From positions 1-6,544 of the forward strand of contig DATBDZ010000152.1 of the NCBI GenBank assembly GCA_036276235.1: a DNA stretch of 6,544 nucleotides, in the 5' to 3' direction. This document shows, one piece after another, positions 1 through 4,413 of the stretch; position 1 is the stretch's first letter, and each line of letters opens with the position of its first letter. This DNA is from JANWHF01 sp036276235 (GTDB taxonomy: Bacteria; Planctomycetota; Phycisphaerae; Tepidisphaerales; Tepidisphaeraceae). The notes under the pieces were generated by a model. It was not told the DNA's origin and made no database searches. It saw nothing but the letters and a program-made list of their open reading frames with translations. The position numbers were made by a program, and so were the translations under genes.

Positions 1-891
1 AAGCTCATCAATAAGTCGTTCAAAGAGCTGCGCTATGCGCTGCGAATCTTCGCGCCATATCGCGATTTTCGAAAGGTGAGCATCTTCGGAAGCGCGCGCA
101 CGCTGGAGAATCACCAGGACTACCAGCAGGCGGCGAGATTCGGAAAGCTGATGGCCGACGCGGGGTGGATGGTCATCACCGGCGCCGGCGGCGGAATCAT
201 GGCCGCGGGGCATGGTGGTGCTGGCAAGGATCCTTCGTTCGGCCTGGCGATCCGCCTTCCCTTTGAGCAACTCACCAATCGCTTCATCGCCAACGATCCC
301 AAGCTGATCAACTTCCGCTACTTCTTCACCCGCAAGCTGATGTTCGTGCGCTCCAGCCATGCGATTGCGCTGTTTCCCGGCGGGTTTGGCACGATGGACG
401 AGGGCTTTGAGGTGCTCACGCTCGTGCAGACCGGAAAATCCGTGCCGATACCGATCGTCTTCATCGATGCGCCCGGCGGCGATTACTGGGCAACCTGGCA
501 ACAGTACATCAAGAAGCAACTGCTGGCCCGCAAGCTGATCGGCGAAGAAGACCTGCGCCTCTACAAGATCACCAGCAACGTCGACGAAGCCGTCGAAGAA
601 GTGCGGCGGTTCTACCGCAACTATCACAGCCTGCGATTTGTGCGCGACGATCTGGTGATTCGCTTGCAGCAACCGCTGACGCCGCAGCAACTCGAAAAGA
701 TTGAGAAAGATTATTCCGACATCAAAGTTCGCGGGGCATTCTCGACAGGCGGCCCGCTGCCCGCCGAGCGCGATGAACCGGCGCTGGAAAACCTCGCGCG
801 GCTCGTCTTCGTCTTCAATCGCCGCGACCATGGGAGATTGCGGATGTTGATTGATGATTTGAATGCATTGCCGGAAGTTGCTGCGACGTGA
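1..891 (+). CDS. LOG-family (TIGR00730-type) Rossmann-fold protein, 5'-truncated
   Basis: The frame is open from base 1, so the gene begins upstream of the window; the GTG at 76 is internal, because the 25 codons before it read as typical family sequence (KSFKELRYALRIF). 296 residues are visible. The family signature PGGFGTMDE is at visible residues 126-134 (nt 376-402), preceded by the glycine-rich GAGGGIMAAGHGG stretch and by TRKLMFVRSS. LOG proteins are cytosolic and many are cytokinin-riboside 5'-monophosphate phosphoribohydrolases, acting on nucleoside monophosphates such as AMP; older databases call them lysine decarboxylases. This is a long form: about 100 residues follow the Rossmann core (from about residue 200) and at least 25 precede GSAR, whereas plant-type LOGs are around 200 residues in total. 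The extra segments suggest the long bacterial subgroup, whose role is less certain. No Shine-Dalgarno or start can be judged here. Family is secure; the exact substrate is inference. Confidence 0.9.
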   Translation, partial: KLINKSFKELRYALRIFAPYRDFRKVSIFGSARTLENHQDYQQAARFGKLMADAGWMVITGAGGGIMAAGHGGAGKDPSFGLAIRLPFEQLTNRFIANDPKLINFRYFFTRKLMFVRSSHAIALFPGGFGTMDEGFEVLTLVQTGKSVPIPIVFIDAPGGDYWATWQQYIKKQLLARKLIGEEDLRLYKITSNVDEAVEEVRRFYRNYHSLRFVRDDLVIRLQQPLTPQQLEKIEKDYSDIKVRGAFSTGGPLPAERDEPALENLARLVFVFNRRDHGRLRMLIDDLNALPEVAAT

Positions 892-922
892 GTGGCTACG
901 ACTTGTTGCAAATCGCCTGAAG

Positions 923-963
923 GAAGGGATTCGTCATGTTGAGGTACTCCGAAGCATCTGGCC
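923..963 (+). repeat. Putative dispersed intergenic element (GGTACTCCGAAGC type)
   Basis: The stretch around GTTGAGGTACTCCGAAGCAT resembles a short element I remember from intergenic DNA of planctomycete-like genomes, where it is often read as AGATGCTTCGGAGTACCTC on the other strand. There is only one copy in the window, so its repeat status rests on recollection and on lying immediately beside two unmistakable repeat families. Its boundaries are approximate. It contains the ATG at 936 and the AGGAAGGG before it, so the apparent ribosome binding site may be part of the element. Confidence 0.35.
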
Positions 964-1004
964 ATTCATGTGGTCAGGGCCAATGCGACGGAATCCTTGC
1001 TTTC

Positions 1005-1065
1005 GTAGGGTGGGCGTACTCGCCCACCACGAGTGACAAATGGTGGGCGAGTAGACCCACCCTAC
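1005..1065. repeat. 61-bp palindromic repeat (GTAGGGTGGG type)
   Basis: Two 25-nt arms, 1005-1029 and 1041-1065, are reverse complements at 23 of 25 positions and enclose an 11-nt loop (1030-1040). Outer ends are GTAGGGTGGG and CCCACCCTAC; inner ends are CTCGCCCACCA and TGGTGGGCGAG. Each arm is itself partly self-complementary: GGTGGGCG (1009-1016), loop TACT, CGCCCACC (1021-1028). It can therefore form one long hairpin or two small ones. The design matches non-autonomous palindromic repeats (REP/MITE-like). It lacks a U-tract and is not an obvious terminator. Confidence 0.85.
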
Positions 1066-1093
1066 AAAGCGGAGAGCAAGCTCACGCTCAGAA

Positions 1094-1135
1094 CCCTCTC
1101 CCCTGTACTCAGGGGAGAGGGCAGGGTGAGGGGAC
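1094..1135 (+). repeat. Hairpin repeat CCCTCTCCCCTG-TACT-CAGGGGAGAGGG, copy 1
   Basis: A perfect 12-bp stem (1094-1105 with 1110-1121) closes on the tetraloop TACT and is followed by the tail CAGGGTGAGGGGAC. The same unit occurs inverted at 1177-1219. Similar CCCTCTCCCC/GGTGAGGGGA elements are widely dispersed in GC-rich bacterial genomes (recollection). No coding function is seen. Confidence 0.9.
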
Positions 1136-1176
1136 GAACGCGTCTATTTGCAAACCGCGCTATATCGCAGCTCGCT

Positions 1177-1219
1177 GTCCCCTCACCCCAGCCCTCTCCC
1201 CTGAGTACAGGGGAGAGGG
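1177..1219 (-). repeat. Hairpin repeat, inverted copy 2
   Basis: Reverse complement of the unit at 1094-1135. The 12-bp stem (1192-1203 with 1208-1219) is identical and the loop reads AGTA on the + strand. The tail differs by one substitution and one extra G (CTGGGGTGAGGGGAC against CAGGGTGAGGGGAC). The 41 bp between the copies (1136-1176) are unrelated sequence. The pair could fold as two separate hairpins or as one long stem of about 42 bp with a 41-nt loop. Confidence 0.9.
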
Positions 1220-1295
1220 AGCAAGAGCGCCAAGCAGCCGGCCGGGAACTGCGCAGGGCGGGTTCAGCATTCTCCTTTGCCAGTGCATCCTTTTG

Positions 1296-2204
1296 ATGGC
1301 GATGATCTCCATCACCGGCTGCCACACCGATTCCCCATCCGCCGATTCTTCGCTCGACAACGATCCCCGCGTCCTTCACATCGGCGGGGCGAGTATCATT
1401 CAGGAACTCCCGCCGCCGCTGCCGAATGTTTCCACCGACGAGATGCGCGCGTGGATCTATAAAGCAGCTAACGCGGTCACGCATTATTACGGCCGCTTCC
1501 CGGTGAAAACCGTGCGGCTTGTCGTCGAAGCGGACGAAGGCGACCGAGTGCATAACGGGCAGGAATTCAACGGAAGTGGCATCCGCATTTCACTTGGCCG
1601 CGATACGCGCGTGGCTGATCTGGATGATGATTGGTCCCTGACTCACGAGATGTTTCATCTGGGCTTTCCGTTGGTGGATGAAGAATATCATTACATGGAA
1701 GAGGGCCTTTCGGATTATCTGGAGCCGCTGGCGCGAGCGCGCCTTGGGTACATTTCGCCAGAGAAAGTATGGGGCGATTTTCTGGAAGGCATGCCGCAGG
1801 GTCAGCCGGAGGCGGGCGACCAGGGCCTCGATCGCACGCACACGTGGGCACGCACCTATTGGGGCGGCGCGATCTTCTGGCTGTTGGCGGACGTGCGCAT
1901 TCGCCAGCAGACCAACAACCAGAAATCACTCGACGATGCGATCCGCGCGATCCTCAACGCCGGCGGCGACGGCGCGCATCATTGGCCGTTGGAACGCGTG
2001 CTCGACACCGCCGACCAGGCGACCGGCACGCATGTTTTGCACGAGGTTCACGCCGAGCTTGGACTGCATCCCGCTCGCGCTGACCTCGAAGCCCTTTGGC
2101 AGAAACTTGGGATTATTCGCCGACGCGGGGCAATCGAGTTTGATGACACAGCGCCGCTCGCTTCCATTCGCAAGTCGATGACGGCTCGCATCGAAGCGCG
2201 TTGA
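1296..2204 (+). CDS. Putative lipoprotein with HExxH zinc-metallopeptidase (gluzincin-like) domain
   Basis: With the ATG at 1296 the product has 302 residues. HEMFH at residues 117-121, followed by E135/E136 in MEEGLSDY, matches a gluzincin zinc site: two His, the catalytic Glu and a downstream Glu ligand, as in M1/M61-type peptidases. ISITGC at the N-terminus is a good lipobox, with Cys as residue 9, suggesting a lipid-anchored exported protein. The start is unsettled. From 1296 the signal peptide would be only eight residues, too short. The codons just upstream (1263-1295) add a hydrophobic run FSILLCQCILL but contain no ATG or GTG; TTG occurs only at 1293. The frame stays open back to an ATG at 936 through repeats that I do not believe are coding. 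The original start may have been lost or displaced by the repeats. I do not recognise the exact family; substrate is unknown. The GH43 gene follows after 31 bp, so co-transcription is possible. Confidence 0.7.
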   Translation: MAMISITGCHTDSPSADSSLDNDPRVLHIGGASIIQELPPPLPNVSTDEMRAWIYKAANAVTHYYGRFPVKTVRLVVEADEGDRVHNGQEFNGSGIRISLGRDTRVADLDDDWSLTHEMFHLGFPLVDEEYHYMEEGLSDYLEPLARARLGYISPEKVWGDFLEGMPQGQPEAGDQGLDRTHTWARTYWGGAIFWLLADVRIRQQTNNQKSLDDAIRAILNAGGDGAHHWPLERVLDTADQATGTHVLHEVHAELGLHPARADLEALWQKLGIIRRRGAIEFDDTAPLASIRKSMTARIEAR

Positions 2205-2235
2205 ATTCGCAGCGCGCCGCCATATCCTGTCGAGC

Positions 2236-3237
2236 ATGATTCGGCGGCTACTCCTCTCGTTTGTGGTCACGCATTTATCTCTGGCAGGCTTGGCTTCGGC
2301 CGCGGAGCCGGTCAAAACAGTCGGCAATCCGGTTATTCCGGGCTGGTATGCCGACCCGGAAGCGCGAGTCTTCGGCAATCAGTATTGGATCTTCGCCACC
2401 TACTCCGCGCCGTATGATCAGCAGACTTTCATGGATTGCTTTTCGTCGCCCGATCTTGCGACCTGGACGAAGCATTCGCGCATCATCGACACCACCATCA
2501 TCAAGTGGGCGAAGCGAGCCATCTGGGCCCCATCCATCGTCGAGAAGGGCGGCAAGTACTATCTCTTCTTCGGTGCCAACGATATCCAGAATGACCAGCA
2601 GCTCGGCGGAATCGGAGTGGCGGTCGCCGAGCGGCCGGATGGGCCTTACACAGATTATCTTGGCAAGCCCCTGGTTGACCGGTTCCACAGTGGCGCGCAG
2701 CCGATCGATCAGTTCGTCTTCAAAGACACCGACGGCCAGCATTATTTGATCTACGGCGGTTGGCGTCACTGCAACATCGCGAAGCTCAAAGACGATTTCA
2801 CCGGGTTCGTGCCGCTGCAAGACGGCCAGGTGTTTTGCGAGATCACGCCACAGCAGTATGTCGAGGGGCCGTTCATGGTCGTGCGCAAGGGGAAGTATTA
2901 CCTGATGTGGTCGGAGGGCGGCTGGACGGGCCCCAACTACGCCGTCGCATATGCGATGTCCGATTCAGTCCTGGGCCCATTCAAGCGAATCGGGAAAGTT
3001 CTAGTGCAGGATCCGGCGATCGCGACCGGCGCCGGCCATCACTCGGTGCTGCAAGTGCCGGGGGAAGATCAATGGTACATCATCTATCATCGCCGGCCGA
3101 CAGGAAGACGAGGGGCGAATGACCGCGTCGTCTGCATCGAGCGAATGGAGTTTGATGAGCAGGGGCTGATCAAGCCAGTGAAGATCACAACGGAAGGCGT
3201 CGAGCCGCACCCGCTGCCGCAGCAGAATGAAAAATGA
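2236..3237 (+). CDS. Secreted glycoside hydrolase family 43-like protein
   Basis: A 333-residue protein with a signal peptide: MIRR, a hydrophobic core, then LASAA, with cleavage near residues 22-23. It then shows the five-bladed beta-propeller pattern of GH43. The catalytic triad can be placed: Asp40 in PGWYADPE (general base), Asp158 in PIDQFVFKDTDG (pKa modulator and orienting residue), Glu210 in YVEGPFMV (general acid). The propeller-centre His is probably in GAGHHS (268-269). AIWAPSI and GKYYLFF are also typical. GH43 enzymes are inverting arabinofuranosidases, xylosidases, arabinanases or galactosidases acting on plant polysaccharide side chains or oligomers; the subfamily cannot be told here. 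Length fits a single catalytic domain without a carbohydrate-binding module. No Shine-Dalgarno precedes the ATG, but the signal peptide fixes the start. The last codons and the TGA lie inside the palindrome at 3225-3306, so the QNEK tail may be repeat-derived. Confidence 0.88.
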   Translation: MIRRLLLSFVVTHLSLAGLASAAEPVKTVGNPVIPGWYADPEARVFGNQYWIFATYSAPYDQQTFMDCFSSPDLATWTKHSRIIDTTIIKWAKRAIWAPSIVEKGGKYYLFFGANDIQNDQQLGGIGVAVAERPDGPYTDYLGKPLVDRFHSGAQPIDQFVFKDTDGQHYLIYGGWRHCNIAKLKDDFTGFVPLQDGQVFCEITPQQYVEGPFMVVRKGKYYLMWSEGGWTGPNYAVAYAMSDSVLGPFKRIGKVLVQDPAIATGAGHHSVLQVPGEDQWYIIYHRRPTGRRGANDRVVCIERMEFDEQGLIKPVKITTEGVEPHPLPQQNEK

Positions 3238-3306
3238 AAAGTGATCAATGAAAAATGGCGGAGGGCCTGCATCCTTCCGCCATTTTTTACTTTTCATTTT
3301 TCATTC
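3225..3306. terminator. Compound palindrome, probable bidirectional terminator
   Basis: Two nested perfect stems lie between convergent genes. The outer stem is 18 bp (3225-3242 with 3289-3306, GAATGAAAAATGAAAAGT against its complement). The inner stem is 12 bp (3251-3262 with 3276-3287, AAAAATGGCGGA/TCCGCCATTTTT). The loop is 13 nt (3263-3275), with an 8-nt bulge on the left (3243-3250) and 1 nt on the right (3288). The GC-rich inner stem flanked by A/T runs is terminator-like in both directions. Its left arm overlaps the end of the GH43 gene; its right edge is 9 bp from the stop codon of the pseudopilin gene. Confidence 0.75.
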
Positions 3307-3315
3307 GCGAAGTGA

Positions 3316-4194
3316 TCAATTTTCCGGCCCAAACGGGTCCCAGATCACCTTTGCCGGGTCGTTGTAATCGAGCGGGCTGGTGGTGAAGGGCGTTTCCAGT
3401 TGAGTTACGGAGAACCAGGCAACATGGCCGTCGGCGAACAGGATGCTGCCGCCCTTTTTGTGGCGGCCGCTGAAACGTTTCCATTCGGCCTTGAGCTGGC
3501 CGAGCGACTTGCTGTAGTTGGGATCAGTCTTAGGAATCTCGCCTTGCACCATCCGCTTTTCTACCAAGAGGGCGGTGGAGGAGCTGTCGTTGAACTGCGC
3601 GAGCTTCTGGATCGGCTGCGTCGCGTTCAGCTTCGAGTTGAGGACGTAGCAGATGTAGGTCTTGCGCACTTCGTCGCCGGTGACGCTGCCGGAAGGCGCG
3701 CCGTGGAGCATGTAAAAGCCGTCGCCGGTGGTCACGACGCCAGCGGAGATGTCCGCGGCGGTCGCGATCGACGCGGTGGCTGACGGGCAAATGAACAGGC
3801 CCTTGCCATTGAGGCCTGGGGGCCCGCCGGGGGAGTTTTGCTGATCGTAATAGGCAGATTCGCCCGCGTAGGCCGGCACGCAGTTAAACCAGAGCGCCCT
3901 GTCATCCCAGGTGAGCAGCAGCTTCCCGCCGGTCGAACTGGTGGAAACGGTCACGCCTTGCGCAGTGGTTCCATTCCCTCCGTCGCAGGGGATGGCACCC
4001 TTGTTCTCGTCGCAATACATGAGGAACCCCATGCCCAACTGGCGCATGTTGTTCTGACAGGCAACGAGCTGTGCCTGCTGGCGCGCCTTGCTCAAGGCCG
4101 GCAACAGAATACTTATGAGCAGCGAGATAATTCCTATGACAACCAATAGTTCAACTAACGTGAAGCCCATACGCTTCCCTGATCGACGGATCAT
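3316..4194 (-). CDS. Type II secretion pseudopilin-like protein with H-X9-DG motif (DUF1559-like)
   Basis: A 292-residue protein. The N-terminus has a short basic leader (MIRRSGKRMG), then FTLVELLVVIGIISLLISILLPALSKARQQA. That is the class III signal of type IV pilins and pseudopilins: prepilin peptidase would cut between G10 and F11, leaving E15 as the conserved Glu5, followed by the hydrophobic helix. Near the C-terminus, H245 and D255-G256 form the H-X9-DG motif (HKKGGSILFADG) of a large planctomycete paralogue family. Such proteins are numerous per genome and mostly of unknown role; they are probably membrane-tethered by the N-terminal helix and exposed outside the cytoplasm. The ATG at 4194 is preceded by GGAGGT (4201-4206) at 6-nt spacing, which supports the start. 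No operon partner: the cytochrome gene upstream on the same strand ends 219 bp away, and the GH43 gene is convergent. Residues 65-240 show no catalytic motif that I recognise. Confidence 0.88.
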   Translation of the reverse strand: MIRRSGKRMGFTLVELLVVIGIISLLISILLPALSKARQQAQLVACQNNMRQLGMGFLMYCDENKGAIPCDGGNGTTAQGVTVSTSSTGGKLLLTWDDRALWFNCVPAYAGESAYYDQQNSPGGPPGLNGKGLFICPSATASIATAADISAGVVTTGDGFYMLHGAPSGSVTGDEVRKTYICYVLNSKLNATQPIQKLAQFNDSSSTALLVEKRMVQGEIPKTDPNYSKSLGQLKAEWKRFSGRHKKGGSILFADGHVAWFSVTQLETPFTTSPLDYNDPAKVIWDPFGPEN

Positions 4195-4200
4195 TCCATG

Positions 4201-4206
4201 ACCTCC
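4201..4206 (-). promoter_or_regulatory. Shine-Dalgarno GGAGGT of the pseudopilin gene
   Basis: Reads GGAGGT on the - strand, 6 nt before the ATG at 4194. It selects that start over the out-of-frame ATG at 4199-4197, which would end after two codons. It is the only textbook ribosome binding site among the well-placed starts in this window. Confidence 0.8.
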
Positions 4207-4269
4207 GGTAATTTGTCTTTGCCCGGAGAAATGATCCGCACCATTTGTAAAGAATGTATTTAGACTGTG

Positions 4270-4290
4270 TGCGAATGAGAATAATTCGCA
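4270..4290. promoter_or_regulatory. 21-bp dyad (TGCGAAT-N7-ATTCGCA), candidate operator
   Basis: Perfect 7-bp arms (4270-4276, 4284-4290) surround GAGAATA, 76 bp before the pseudopilin start codon in an AT-rich spacer. The central 19 bp agree with the classical Fur consensus GATAATGATAATCATTATC at 13 of 19 positions by eye. It could be an operator for a dimeric regulator of the Fur type or another class; a short RNA hairpin is also possible. There is no supporting expression evidence. Confidence 0.35.
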
Positions 4291-4353
4291 GCAATTTATC
4301 GCAATCCCTCAAATCAACTCTTCGTTAAGTTCGCGCCACATCATTCACGGATG

Positions 4354-4373
4354 ATCAAGCAAGTATCAAGCAA
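4354..4373. repeat. Short direct repeat ATCAAGCAA, 11-bp period
   Basis: Two identical 9-mers at 4354-4362 and 4365-4373, separated by GT, give an 11-bp repeat unit, close to one helical turn. They lie in the spacer between the cytochrome and pseudopilin genes. They could be tandem protein-binding half-sites or chance. Confidence 0.4.
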
Positions 4374-4413
4374 TCGCTAATATTCGGTTAACAAATGTGG
4401 AGAACCGCCGCAA

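Larger units (their letters stand above)
892..1295. other. Repeat-rich intergenic region, possibly read through in one frame
   Basis: About 400 bp between the LOG gene and the recognisable start of the metalloprotease-like lipoprotein. It holds a putative dispersed element (923-963), a 61-bp palindrome (1005-1065) and two inverted copies of a 42/43-nt hairpin repeat (1094-1135, 1177-1219). One + frame stays open through all of them from an ATG at 936 (preceded by AGGAAGGG at 921-928, 7-nt spacing) into the downstream gene. The peptide it would encode is low in recognisable features and is made mostly of translated repeats, so I treat it as non-coding. No RNA gene or promoter is convincing here. 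Confidence 0.7.

Noticed and set aside
1094..1219. CRISPR-like array
   Set aside because: Only two copies, in inverted orientation, each an internal hairpin; no regularly spaced direct repeats and no cas genes.
936..1295. Coding extension of the lipoprotein gene from the ATG at 936
   Set aside because: The predicted peptide is mostly translated repeats and places a lipobox 120 residues from the N-terminus; the ribosome binding site may belong to a repeat element. Kept as a finding, not as the CDS start.
1033..1553. Other open frames across the repeats on both strands (1033-1296 +, 1062-1553 -, 1160-1360 -)
   Set aside because: They read through the inverted repeats and into the opposite strand of the lipoprotein gene; no recognisable protein features.
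2275..2820. - strand open frame of 181 codons opposite the GH43 gene
   Set aside because: Antisense to a clearly recognised GH43 frame with signal peptide and catalytic triad; no features of its own.
3400..4149. + strand open frames opposite the pseudopilin gene (3400-3783, 3838-4149)
   Set aside because: Antisense shadows in GC-rich DNA; the - strand protein has clear pilin and H-X9-DG motifs.
4385..4407. Possible terminator of the cytochrome gene (CGGTT...AACCG)
   Set aside because: Only a 5-bp stem with a 13-nt loop and no U-tract; too weak to call.
4207..4413. Sigma70-type promoter for the pseudopilin gene
   Set aside because: Several AT-rich hexamer pairs can be picked (for example TTATTC with TAAATA, 16-nt spacing, - strand) but none is distinctive enough, and planctomycete promoter consensus is uncertain.
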